Shown: positions 25,782-34,718 of the stretch, piece by piece | Numbering within the stretch: the stretch's first letter is position 1 | Layout of the letters: every line of letters starts with the position of its first letter | From: Aequorivita todarodis | GTDB taxonomy: Bacteria; Bacteroidota; Bacteroidia; Flavobacteriales; Flavobacteriaceae | DNA: 64,000 nt | Reading direction: 5' to 3' | NCBI RefSeq assembly: GCF_028561335.1 | Contig: NZ_JAQQTG010000050.1 | Span: 1-64,000, forward strand | Translations under genes and position numbers: made by a program | Notes under the pieces: generated by a model | Database searches by the model: none | What the model was told of the DNA's origin: nothing | The model's input: only the letters and a program-made list of their open reading frames with translations

Positions 25782-26336
25782 ATGCCCCTACCAATACCAA
25801 AAGAAATTGGCGATGATGAAATTTTGGTTCATTTTATTTTCGACCGAAATTTTAAGAACAAAATCATAACAGAGGAAAAGCTAGTTTCCAAAGATATTTT
25901 TTTACCAAACAAAGGTGGTGTTTCTTTTCAACGAAATTTTTATTGTGAAGAAAGTAAATGTAAAAATTTTGCAAAAGGTTTTGCAATTGGCAAAGTATAT
26001 ATAGGCTTTATTGTTTTTCGAAAATCACACTTTGAAAAAGTAAAACAAGATTATATACTAAATGAGAGAAATGAATTTAAAGCTGATATTTTTTCGACAC
26101 CTTTAGATGAAAACTTCGAATATTTACCTAAAGAGACAGAAGTTTTTATAAATACTCCTGGAAATCCTGCGCACGCTGATTTAGTTTATGAAAATCCTGC
26201 CTTAAAAGGTAATGAAACCCCTAATACTGCAATTAGGTCGTTCTCGAGAAAGCTATCAAAAGATTGTAAACTTATAATTGATACCAACCCAATGTCTGAT
26301 TCCTATGATGATATTGAATTCAAGAAGGTTGTCTGA
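25782..26336 (+). CDS. unrecognised protein, third gene of cassette
   Basis: 184 residues, no signal or membrane segment. Visible features: ILVHFIFDRNF near the N-terminus, a Cys pair in CEESKCKNFAKGF that might bind metal or be structural, and GNPAHADLVYENP, a short His-Ala-Asp segment I associate with small uncharacterised proteins near TIGR04255 genes, without certainty. Abuts the second gene without a gap. Convergent with the flotillin gene 62 bp downstream, with no clear terminator between. Real gene likely; function unknown. Confidence 0.75.
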   Translation: MPLPIPKEIGDDEILVHFIFDRNFKNKIITEEKLVSKDIFLPNKGGVSFQRNFYCEESKCKNFAKGFAIGKVYIGFIVFRKSHFEKVKQDYILNERNEFKADIFSTPLDENFEYLPKETEVFINTPGNPAHADLVYENPALKGNETPNTAIRSFSRKLSKDCKLIIDTNPMSDSYDDIEFKKVV

Positions 26337-26398
26337 AATGTTTCCCAACATGTGTATATACGTCATGGCGATATCCTAATCTCACATTTTAAATTTCA

Positions 26399-27814
26399 TC
26401 ATTTCTTCTTCAAACCTTCATCTTTAGCATCTTTACCTCCAGCCTCAACCTTCTTCCCCTTCAAATACTCCGGCAATTCCATACCTGCCATATTGAACAT
26501 TTCCTGAAGTGGCGGCACAGAACCGTACATTCCCGAAATAAAGTTGGAAGTCGCGGTTTTGCCGTCTTTTGAAGAGCCGTTTTCCCAAACGGTAACTTTG
26601 TCGATCTTAATATTTTTAATGGCTTCAGACTGAAGTTTAACCAACTCCGGAAGCTTGTCGGCTATCAATAAAAGCACCGCATCCTTGGAGTTGTTCCCCG
26701 CAGCTTTTACAATCCTGTCAAAACCTTCTGCCTGCTTGGTCAAGATTTCAAATATACCTTGTGCCTCAGCCTGTGCCTTGAACAAGATGGCATCTGCTTC
26801 CCCTTTGGCCTGGCGCCTTATTTTTTCGGCCACTGCTTCGGCATCTATCTCTACTTTTCGTTTGTCAATTTCTGCAGGAACAATAATATCGGCCAATTGG
26901 GTGCTTCGCTCTCTTTCGGCTCGGGTAATCTCGGCTTCCTTTTCAGCTATGTACGATTCTTCCAAAGCTTTCGCAGACTGCACTTTTTCTGCGGCAATGG
27001 CCACTCGTTCGGCTTCGGCTTCCCGTTGGCGACGCAACGAATCTGAGTTTGCAACATTGATCTTCGCAATGTTTTCGCCTTCCACGGCCTGGGCGTTTGC
27101 AGCAGCTACTTGTGTGCGCTCATCCTGTTTGGCATTTGCCTCGCCGATGGAACCATCCCTATTTTTTTCGGCTACAGATTTACGTGCGGCGTTTATGGCG
27201 TGGGCGGCGGCTTCTTTTCCTAAAGCTTCAATATAGCCGGATTCGTCAACAATATCTGTTATGTTTACGTTGATGAGTTTTAAACCTACTTTCTTTAATT
27301 CAGATTCAACGCTGTTTGAAATATTGGTCAAAAATTTGTCCCTGTCATTGTTTATTTCTTCAATATCCATCGAAGCCACGACCAAACGCAACTGCCCGAA
27401 AATGATTTCCTTTGCAAGTTCCTGAATTTGCTCCAAACCTTGACCCAACAAGCGCTCGGCGGCATTTTGCATAATGCCCGGTTCGGTAGAAATACCGATG
27501 GTAAAACGGGAAGGTACGTTTACACGGATGTTTTGCTTACTCAAAGCGTTTATTAGATTCACCTCAATTGAAATGGGCGTGAGGTCAAGATATTCGTAAT
27601 CCTGGATTACAGGCCAAATGAAGGCTGCTCCCCCGTGAATACATCTTGCGGAATTGCCCGTGCCAACTTTTCCATAAATAACCAGAATTCGGTCTGAGGG
27701 ACAGCGCTTATATCTTCGTATAAAAGTAATAAGGATGATAAATACAAATAAAATGGCGAACCCGATAGCCAATAAAGGTGCAAAGGATTCTGCTTGAAGT
27801 GGTAAAAATGTCAT
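26399..27814 (-). CDS. flotillin family protein (SPFH/band 7)
   Basis: 471 residues. An N-terminal membrane segment (about 10-32, LLAIGFAILFVFIILITFI) is followed by an SPFH/band-7 domain (about 45-215), then a long Ala/Glu-rich coiled coil (about 215-370) with repeats such as AEREAEAERVAIAAEK-like runs. Flotillins oligomerise and organise membrane microdomains. The gene follows the NfeD-like gene by two bases, matching the YqiJ/YqiK-type pair. The C-terminus is Lys/Gly-rich. Confidence 0.9.
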   Translation of the reverse strand: MTFLPLQAESFAPLLAIGFAILFVFIILITFIRRYKRCPSDRILVIYGKVGTGNSARCIHGGAAFIWPVIQDYEYLDLTPISIEVNLINALSKQNIRVNVPSRFTIGISTEPGIMQNAAERLLGQGLEQIQELAKEIIFGQLRLVVASMDIEEINNDRDKFLTNISNSVESELKKVGLKLINVNITDIVDESGYIEALGKEAAAHAINAARKSVAEKNRDGSIGEANAKQDERTQVAAANAQAVEGENIAKINVANSDSLRRQREAEAERVAIAAEKVQSAKALEESYIAEKEAEITRAERERSTQLADIIVPAEIDKRKVEIDAEAVAEKIRRQAKGEADAILFKAQAEAQGIFEILTKQAEGFDRIVKAAGNNSKDAVLLLIADKLPELVKLQSEAIKNIKIDKVTVWENGSSKDGKTATSNFISGMYGSVPPLQEMFNMAGMELPEYLKGKKVEAGGKDAKDEGLKKK

Positions 27815-27816
27815 GA

Positions 27817-28392
27817 TTAGGCGGTGTGTTTGTTTACTATTAAAATTCCCGTCCCCGTTACTTGGGCTACGGATACTATATCTCCTTGGTGAAGGTCCGT
27901 GGGTTCGTCGGTCAATGCATCAAGTTCGCGCATGCCTCCCTGAATATTTATATGTACTTTTCCAATTCGGGAGCGGTTGGCGCCAATGGTAAGGTAAACT
28001 TCCCCAATTTGGTTCATGGCGTTTTCAATTTTTAGGGAGCCGCTGCTGTTCAGTTTTCCCAAATAATAAAACAGCGAGGCCATAATGGCCATCATCAACA
28101 GACCACAGATTGTCGAGATTAAAATTGTCATCCCTTTGGAAAGTCCTTCGCCAATACAGGCAATGCCCGACCATCCAAAAAGGGTGAAAAAACCGATTAA
28201 ATTTTTAAAGGAAAGAAACTGAAAGTGGATTCCCGTATCGCCCTCTATGTCTGAATCTACGTCGCCCGTGTCATCAAACTCACCGCCTACAAAGGTTAAA
28301 ATTATAAGGACGATAAAAATTGCGGAAGCGATTAAGGCAATGGACCAGTAAACCTTTTCAAAAGGCTCAAATGCTGCAAACCATTCGTTCAT
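27817..28392 (-). CDS. NfeD/YqiJ-like membrane protein with OB-fold
   Basis: 191 residues. Two to three hydrophobic helices (about 13-34, 60-80 and 85-110) precede a C-terminal beta-rich domain (about 125-191; MNQIGEVYLTIGANRSRIGK; GDIVSVAQVTGTGILIV) that looks like the OB-fold of NfeD/YqiJ proteins. Such proteins are encoded with flotillins and are thought to work with them in the membrane. First gene of the pair; the flotillin start follows its stop after two bases. Confidence 0.8.
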   Translation of the reverse strand: MNEWFAAFEPFEKVYWSIALIASAIFIVLIILTFVGGEFDDTGDVDSDIEGDTGIHFQFLSFKNLIGFFTLFGWSGIACIGEGLSKGMTILISTICGLLMMAIMASLFYYLGKLNSSGSLKIENAMNQIGEVYLTIGANRSRIGKVHINIQGGMRELDALTDEPTDLHQGDIVSVAQVTGTGILIVNKHTA

Positions 28393-28502
28393 TGGTTGGG
28401 TGTTAAATTAATCTTGGTAAGATATGAACTTTATGAAAAGGAAGCAATAAGTTGAAAAATTATTATTAAGATATTTTTGTTCGATTAGTAAAAGATAACT
28501 TC

Positions 28503-29021
28503 CTAAATATTGAACGAAGCCCCCAAATTTACGGCGAATTGGTTATGAAGTTTTTCAGCAGGGGTTAAGGTATCTGTGTTGTATTTTGCAAAGGGGACGC
28601 TAAATTCCGTAAAGACCCCAAAACCGCTGGTGAAGAAATAACGCACGCCCAAATGCCCGCCAAAGTTTTTCAAACTCACGTAAAGTCCGGGATACACATC
28701 AAAATTCGGGTCCACATTTATAACATTACCCAGGTTTGCATTGAAGCGTCCACGGAAATCGAAACGGTCTTTAAATTCCGCAAAGGGTTTTTCATTGCCG
28801 TCCAAATCGCGAACTTTATCAATTCCCAAAAGGTAAGTGGAAGCAACGCCGAGCGAAATATTTTCGCCAACGCCAAAATCCAAACTGCCCATAATCCCGG
28901 TGCCGTTGTTTTGAAAATTGGCACCCACCTGAAATTTCACATCGCCCGCACCCGAATAGGCCTGCGCAAAGGTGAGTTGAACGAAAAGAAGCGCGAAAAT
29001 GGTTGCAAATAATTTCATCAT
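28503..29021 (-). CDS. outer-membrane beta-barrel protein (DUF6646-like)
   Basis: 172 residues with a signal peptide cut after TFAQA (about residue 20). The mature part alternates polar and hydrophobic residues in strands (VKFQVGANFQNNG; ISLGVASTYLLG; GHLGVRYFFTSGFGVFTEFS) and ends in aromatic/hydrophobic NLGASFNI, as expected for a small eight-stranded barrel. I recall DUF6646 for this type but am not certain. Two adjacent ATG codons open the frame. Role unknown. Confidence 0.7.
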   Translation of the reverse strand: MMKLFATIFALLFVQLTFAQAYSGAGDVKFQVGANFQNNGTGIMGSLDFGVGENISLGVASTYLLGIDKVRDLDGNEKPFAEFKDRFDFRGRFNANLGNVINVDPNFDVYPGLYVSLKNFGGHLGVRYFFTSGFGVFTEFSVPFAKYNTDTLTPAEKLHNQFAVNLGASFNI

Positions 29022-29060
29022 TAAAAATTTTAAAAGGAAAGATACTGAATTCTTCAGTAA

Positions 29061-29915
29061 TTATAACGCTTTGTGGGTACGGACAACGGCCTGTTCGTTT
29101 TTCCAGTCAATCCATTTTTGGCCTTTCAGCTTTCGCATCAATTGGTCAAAATAGCGCATAAAGGCAATGTTGTAAACCGCCTTCGCCAAGTTTTTGGGAT
29201 TCCGGGGAATGGCGCGCAGGCTCATGGAAAAACCAGGGGTAATGTAGCGCATATAGTGCCAGTAACCTTCGGGCATATAGAGAATGTTGCCGTGCTCCAA
29301 ATTTGCGATATACCCTTTGGCTTTTTTCAGGGCAGGCCATTTTTCGTAATCCGGGTGGTTGAAATCTATGTCTTCCCTTGTTATAAGCGAATGCGGGATT
29401 TTATATAAATAATCGTTCTGTTTCTGGTCAAAAAGGATCACTTTCTTTTTTCCGTGGAAATGGAAATGGAAGATATTTGCCAAGTCGATGTCGTAGTGCA
29501 TAAAGGTATAGGAATCCTTTCCGCCGAAGAACAGCATGGGCAAACCTTTCATAAGTTTCAGTCCAAAATCGGGATATTCAAAATCTTTTTGCAGTTGGGG
29601 CACTTCCTTTAAAATATTCCAAAGAAAGATTCGGTATTTAGTGGGCTCGGTTTTTAGGAGTTCAATGTAGTCCCGCATCTTCATCTTCGCGTGCGGCTCG
29701 TTGAAACCGTCTTTGTGGCTCACGGGGCGGTTGTCATAGAGCGGCACCATTTTATCGCCCGCCACATCGGCCATATAGTCCAGGTTCCATTTGGTAAATG
29801 CGGGCCAGTCCTCAATAAACCGTTCAATAATAACCGGTTTTTGGGGCTTAAAATAGTTTTTCAGAAAATCTTCCTTGGTAATGGTCTTTACCCTGTCTAT
29901 TTGTTGTAGCTGCAT
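29061..29915 (-). CDS. cupin-like (JmjC-type) oxygenase
   Basis: 284 residues of the cupin_8/JmjC fold. FKPQKPVIIERFIEDWPA near the N-terminus is typical of the family. The iron site is suggested by TFMHYDIDLANIFHFHFHG (His and Asp of the HxD motif) and a later His, probably in the YMPEGYWHYMR segment. Such proteins are Fe(II)/2-oxoglutarate dioxygenases, often protein hydroxylases; the substrate is unknown. ATG at 29915 is chosen over the TTG four codons upstream. Confidence 0.85.
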   Translation of the reverse strand: MQLQQIDRVKTITKEDFLKNYFKPQKPVIIERFIEDWPAFTKWNLDYMADVAGDKMVPLYDNRPVSHKDGFNEPHAKMKMRDYIELLKTEPTKYRIFLWNILKEVPQLQKDFEYPDFGLKLMKGLPMLFFGGKDSYTFMHYDIDLANIFHFHFHGKKKVILFDQKQNDYLYKIPHSLITREDIDFNHPDYEKWPALKKAKGYIANLEHGNILYMPEGYWHYMRYITPGFSMSLRAIPRNPKNLAKAVYNIAFMRYFDQLMRKLKGQKWIDWKNEQAVVRTHKAL

Positions 29916-30013
29916 AGTTATTTTCAACCCTCAAATTTACAAATCCTGCATAGATTTTAAGACTGATGTTAATATAACTTTAGGTAAAATTAATTTACCT
30001 GCCTTCATTTTGC

Positions 30014-30054
30014 ATGTCCATATTTGTCCATTTTGGACATAAATCGTACATTTG
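30014..30054 (+). promoter_or_regulatory. parDE promoter and operator
   Basis: TTG at 30024-30026 and TACATTTG at 30047-30054 with a 20-nt spacer match the promoter consensus. Between them sits a palindrome TGTCCATTTTGGACA (30025-30039), with another TGTCCA half-site at 30015-30020. A ribbon-helix-helix repressor binding there would block the promoter, as in other ParD-autoregulated operons. Confidence 0.75.
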
Positions 30055-30077
30055 GATAAATTTAAAAACAGCAAATC

Positions 30078-30314
30078 ATGAACGTAAGCCTAACAGAAAA
30101 ACAACGGAAATATATTGATGACAAGGTGGCGTCCGGCGACTATATGAACGCCAGTGAAGTGGTACGGGAAGCGTTGCGCCTTCACGAAATAAACCATCAA
30201 AAGCTTGAAAACCTGCGTAAAGAAATACAAAAAGGTATTGATAGTGGGATTAGCCCGTATTCTATGAAAGATATTTTAGAGGAAAAGAAACGGAAGTATA
30301 ATATAAATGGCTGA
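30078..30314 (+). CDS. parD: ParD-like ribbon-helix-helix antitoxin
   Basis: 78 residues. MNVSLTEKQRKYIDDKVASG is the ribbon and first helix of a ParD/CC2985-type antidote, followed by DYMNASEVVREALRLHE. The charged C-terminal tail (KQILEEKKRKY-like) binds the toxin. It probably represses its own promoter at the TGTCCA palindrome. Overlaps parE by 8 nt. Confidence 0.9.
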   Translation: MNVSLTEKQRKYIDDKVASGDYMNASEVVREALRLHEINHQKLENLRKEIQKGIDSGISPYSMKDILEEKKRKYNING

Positions 30315-30615
30315 TTCGCAGAAAGATTTTTATTCCCTTACCTACGATGCAAAAATTGATATTGATGAAATATTCGATTATGGAGAAGCCCGATTTGGAT
30401 TAGATCAAGCACTTGAATATTTTTTTGGGTTAGAATCACTTTTTGAGCAATTGACTACTTTCCCATTTGAAGGAATTTTGAGAGTTGATATTGGCCATAA
30501 TATACGAAGTATCCCTTTCGGCTCACATCTCGTGTTTTATTCAGTTACTAAAAATGCTATTCTAATTATCAGGGTTTTGCACCAAAGCCAAAACGTACAG
30601 GATTATTTTGAATAA
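30307..30615 (+). CDS. parE: ParE/RelE-superfamily toxin
   Basis: 102 residues of the RelE/ParE fold: YDAKIDIDEIFDYGEARFG helix pair near the N-terminus, then LFEQLTTFP, IRSIPFGSHLVFYSVTKNAI strands and a C-terminal IIRVLHQSQNVQDYF (the Arg and His are typical). ParE proteins poison DNA gyrase. It overlaps the antitoxin gene and is convergent with atpC, sharing the terminator at 30632-30697. A likely complete, recently gained toxin-antitoxin pair. Confidence 0.9.
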   Translation: MADSQKDFYSLTYDAKIDIDEIFDYGEARFGLDQALEYFFGLESLFEQLTTFPFEGILRVDIGHNIRSIPFGSHLVFYSVTKNAILIIRVLHQSQNVQDYFE

Positions 30616-30631
30616 AAACCTTTACGAAAAC

Positions 30632-30697
30632 AAAAATCCCAAACTCCAGATTGCCGCGCAAAGCTCGCAATGGAATTTGGGATTTAAATTTTTTTGG
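30632..30697. terminator. long hairpin terminator between parE and atpC
   Basis: Arms AAATCCCAAA and TTTGGGATTT with a further paired stretch (CTCCA/TGGA, ATTGC/GCAAT), flanked by A- and T-runs. It can end both parE and atpC transcripts. Confidence 0.75.
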
Positions 30698-30710
30698 AAC
30701 TTGCTTCAGC

Positions 30711-30986
30711 CTAATCTGCCAAAACCATCACACGATTGTTGTTGCACTCAAGGGTCCCACCAGAAATTTGCAGTACCCATTTTCCGTCTTCCTGGGTGAA
30801 TTTCTTCTGAAAACCTTCCGCAATGGTCGGATTTCCCTTAAACTTCACTTTTCCTTCCTGCAAAACAGATACAATAGGAGCGTGGTTGTTCAGCATTTGG
30901 AATTCGCCTTCCACACCCGGAACGGTTATGCTTTCTACTTCTCCAGCTACTAAGGATGCTTCGGGGGTTACTATTTCAAGATACAT
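30711..30986 (-). CDS. atpC: F0F1 ATP synthase epsilon subunit
   Basis: 91 residues, limited to the N-terminal beta-sandwich (MYLEIVTPEASLVAGEVESI; GEFQMLNNHAPIVSVLQEG). The C-terminal helical hairpin present in many bacteria is absent, as usual for Bacteroidota. It links the gamma subunit to the c-ring. Downstream of atpD on the same strand, separated by 94 bp containing a hairpin. Confidence 0.93.
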   Translation of the reverse strand: MYLEIVTPEASLVAGEVESITVPGVEGEFQMLNNHAPIVSVLQEGKVKFKGNPTIAEGFQKKFTQEDGKWVLQISGGTLECNNNRVMVLAD

Positions 30987-31014
30987 AGTTTTCTAAAATT
31001 ACAAATTTCAAGAA

Positions 31015-31046
31015 CCAAATTCCAAAAACCAGGTTTTGGAATTTGG
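31015..31046. repeat. hairpin between atpD and atpC
   Basis: A 13-bp perfect stem CCAAATTCCAAAA / TTTTGGAATTTGG around six bases. The sequence GGAATTTGGGATTT with a T-run occurs here and again at the terminator beyond atpC, so direct repeats flank atpC. On the transcribed strand no T-run follows, so it should be processed or weakly attenuating rather than a full terminator. Confidence 0.7.
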
Positions 31047-31080
31047 GATTTATTTTTTTGTGATTTTCGAGCTCCGCTCG

Positions 31081-32601
<1,521 letters not shown>

Positions 32602-32647
32602 TTATAGTTATCTAAGGGCGAAAAAACCACCCCTGTTTTGAACGGTG

Positions 32648-32679
32648 CAAAGATAGTTTTTTCTGAATGAAATTTGCAA
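32648..32679 (-). promoter_or_regulatory. atpD promoter
   Basis: Minus strand TTG (32679-32677), 21-nt spacer, TATCTTTG (32655-32648), a full match to the Bacteroidota consensus. Confidence 0.75.
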
Positions 32680-32714
32680 TGGAAATGTTTAAAAAATTTG
32701 GGAACTATGTTGGA

Positions 32715-32749
32715 AAGACCCGACAGGTTTCAAAAACCTGTCAGGTCTT
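32715..32749. repeat. AAGACC-type palindrome, copy 1
   Basis: Inverted repeat with arms AAGACCCGACAGGTT and AACCTGTCAGGTCTT (one mismatch). The same palindrome in a perfect form is at 51503-51537. Confidence 0.8.
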
Positions 32750-32755
32750 GTAAAA

Positions 32756-32800
32756 TCAAAGCTTTTCGCACAATTCTATAACTTCCTGCGTGAAATCATC
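32756..32800 (-). pseudogene. remnant of a duplicated aminotransferase 3' end
   Basis: Read on the minus strand, this stretch encodes DDFTQEVIELCEKL and a stop, closely resembling the end of the adjacent aminotransferase (KKEVRGLCEKLD and stop). It is in a different frame from the gene and separated from it by the palindrome at 32800-32828. I infer a tail duplication or displaced original 3' end. Confidence 0.6.
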
Positions 32801-32828
32801 TTTGACAAAGTTTAAAACTTTGTCAAAG
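32800..32828. repeat. 29-bp perfect palindrome after the aminotransferase
   Basis: Arms of 14 bp, CTTTGACAAAGTTT and its complement, around one base. It begins directly after the aminotransferase stop codon. It may act as an RNA hairpin, but lacks a T-tract. Confidence 0.8.
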
Positions 32829-33725
32829 TTAATCGAGCTTCTCACACAATCCACGAACCTCTTTTTTGAAAAGGGAGATTATTTTTTTCTGAAGTGAATC
32901 CTCTTTGGAAACGCTGCGTCCGTCAATTTCAACAACGGGCGTAAGCTCACCCATCGTTCCCGTTGCGAAAACGCCGTCGGCATTATAGAATTGGGAAAGG
33001 GTGATGTCTGCTTCGGAAATTTCAATATCATGCTTTTTGCACATTTCAATAACTGAATTGCGAGTTATTCCGGGCAAGCAAGCGTGTGCAAAGGGTGTAA
33101 AAACTTTTCCATTTTTCACCAAAAAAAGATTGCTGCCGTTCAGTTCGGCAATAAACCCGCGGTCGTCCAGCATCAATCCGGCGTCTTTTCCGGCAACGTT
33201 TGCCTGTATTTTTGCGATAATATTATTTAGTAGATTGTTATGATGGATTTTACTGTCCAAAAACTGAGGCGAGTTTCGGCGTTGGCTGGTGCTTATCACT
33301 TTTATGCCGTGATCGTTATCGTAAACAAGTGGTTTCCATTCTGCCAATACGATTAAACAGGAGCCGTTTTGGTTGAGCCGCGGGTCCATGCCGCTGGTTA
33401 TTTTTTCGCCCCTTGTCAGCGTTAAACGAATGTGCGTGTCATCATTCATCCCGTTGGCATCGAGGGTTTGTTTTATTGCTTTTTTGATAAATTCCTTGGA
33501 AGGAATATCCACAAACGCCAGTGTTTTTGCGGATTCTTGCAAACGGGTCAAGTGTTTGTCCAAGCAGACGACGCCTTCGGGATATACGCGCAAACCTTCC
33601 CAAACGGCATCGCCGCCCTGTACCGAACTGTCGAAAACCGAAACTTTTGCTTCGCTGCGCGGATAGAGTTTGTCTTTTATAAATACTTGGATGTTGTCGT
33701 TTTTGGGATTGGATTTTTGAAGCAT
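32829..33725 (-). CDS. class IV pyridoxal-phosphate aminotransferase (IlvE/D-amino acid type)
   Basis: 298 residues. VFDSSVQGGDAVWEGLRVY near the N-terminus and TLTRGEKIT carry family marks; the PLP lysine should be in the HHNLLNNIIAKI region with LDDRGFIAELNGSNLFLVKNG following and the cofactor-phosphate loop near FATGTMGELTPVVEIDG. It transaminates branched-chain or D-amino acids; which one cannot be told. The C-terminus lies beside a degenerate duplicate of itself. The next gene upstream is a sulfotransferase-like protein, a pairing I also recall from related genomes. Confidence 0.85.
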   Translation of the reverse strand: MLQKSNPKNDNIQVFIKDKLYPRSEAKVSVFDSSVQGGDAVWEGLRVYPEGVVCLDKHLTRLQESAKTLAFVDIPSKEFIKKAIKQTLDANGMNDDTHIRLTLTRGEKITSGMDPRLNQNGSCLIVLAEWKPLVYDNDHGIKVISTSQRRNSPQFLDSKIHHNNLLNNIIAKIQANVAGKDAGLMLDDRGFIAELNGSNLFLVKNGKVFTPFAHACLPGITRNSVIEMCKKHDIEISEADITLSQFYNADGVFATGTMGELTPVVEIDGRSVSKEDSLQKKIISLFKKEVRGLCEKLD

Positions 33726-33741
33726 TTTTTTGAAGTTGAGA

Positions 33742-33832
33742 GTTAAGTGTTAAGTGTTAAGTGTTAAGTGTTAAGAGTTAAGAGTTAAGAGTTAAGTGTT
33801 AAGAGTTAAGATTTATGAGTTATGGGTTAAAG
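33742..33832 (+). repeat. heptamer array, thirteen units (GTTAAGW type)
   Basis: Units GTTAAGT and GTTAAGA run without spacer from 33742, the last three degenerate (TTTATGA, GTTATGG, GTTAAAG). Same unit family as at 8831-8865 and complementary to 9292-9396. It fills the gap between the sulfotransferase-like gene and the aminotransferase. Confidence 0.9.
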
Positions 33833-33844
33833 GTGGTTTATGTT

Positions 33845-34561
33845 TTAAATTAAAATATTACTTTTTAAAATTTCGTAATAAGGCAAAGCTTCTACCAGCA
33901 ACGGTTCCAAATGATTTGGCAAAGGTTGCGAGCTGCTTTTTTGCACGGCGAAACCTTCGGAATTGTGCACATTTTTATACCAATGTTTCGCCCAAATGCC
34001 ATCTTCCGGAATGCCGCCTTTTTTCCACCGGAGCATTTTTTCCGAAAAGGGTATTCCCAATAAATTGCAGAGTTTTTTCAGATAGTTTCCTGGGTTTTTT
34101 AAAAGTTCATCGCTATCAATTACAATCGGCGTTTTTCCGTTTTTTTTCAGAAATAGAAAAAGTTCCGAAGCTTTTTTGATGCCGATATCGTTTAAAGTAG
34201 GGGTGTGGATTACTTTTGAGAAGGAAGCAATCAACTTTTTTGGATGCCGAATCAATATCACATTTTCCCAATTCAAAATAAAATTTGGCGAATCGGTTAA
34301 ATAATGGTGCGCCATTCCTTTTACGAAAACGTTTTTCTTGTTTGAAAGTGAATTGATGTTTTCAATTACCTTTTTTTCGTTCAGTTCCATCGTTTGAAGG
34401 ATTTCCTTTTGGGAGGGATGCTCGATTTCCAAGGAAGCATTTTGAAGGTAATAGCCGTAGAAAGGTTCGTCCAAAACCGTCATATCCTCGCGTTGGGCGA
34501 AGGAATACATTAGCGCCGTTGATAGATTTCGGGGGCCGGAAATGAGGTTGATGACTTTCAC
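33845..34561 (-). CDS. sulfotransferase-like P-loop protein
   Basis: 238 residues, GTG start. ISGPRNLSTALMYSFAQRED at 7-26 resembles the PAPS 5'-phosphosulfate loop, and VILIRHPKKLIASFSK carries the Arg/Ser of the 3'-phosphate site. Such proteins are often annotated as sulfotransferase family or branched-chain-aminotransferase-like partners. No acceptor can be predicted. It is upstream of the class IV aminotransferase on the same strand, with a heptamer array between, so an operon is possible. Confidence 0.75.
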   Translation of the reverse strand: MKVINLISGPRNLSTALMYSFAQREDMTVLDEPFYGYYLQNASLEIEHPSQKEILQTMELNEKKVIENINSLSNKKNVFVKGMAHHYLTDSPNFILNWENVILIRHPKKLIASFSKVIHTPTLNDIGIKKASELFLFLKKNGKTPIVIDSDELLKNPGNYLKKLCNLLGIPFSEKMLRWKKGGIPEDGIWAKHWYKNVHNSEGFAVQKSSSQPLPNHLEPLLVEALPYYEILKSNILI

Positions 34562-34586
34562 ATCAATAAAAGTATCATTTTAATTT

Positions 34587-34675
34587 GAATCAGGACTTAA
34601 GGGAAGCAAGAAACAGGATTAAAATGAAACAGGACTTAAGGGAACCAAGAAACAGGACTTTTTGAAACAGGACGG
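34587..34675. repeat. tandem repeat of about 39 bp
   Basis: Two full copies containing CAGGACTTAAGGGAA and CAAGAAACAGGA (34587-34625 and 34626-34663) and the start of a third. It fills the gap between glmS and the sulfotransferase-like gene, with no coding sense. Confidence 0.75.
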
Positions 34676-34718
34676 TTTGACCACCGAAGTTTTGGAACCT
34701 GAAACGTGGAACTTGAAA

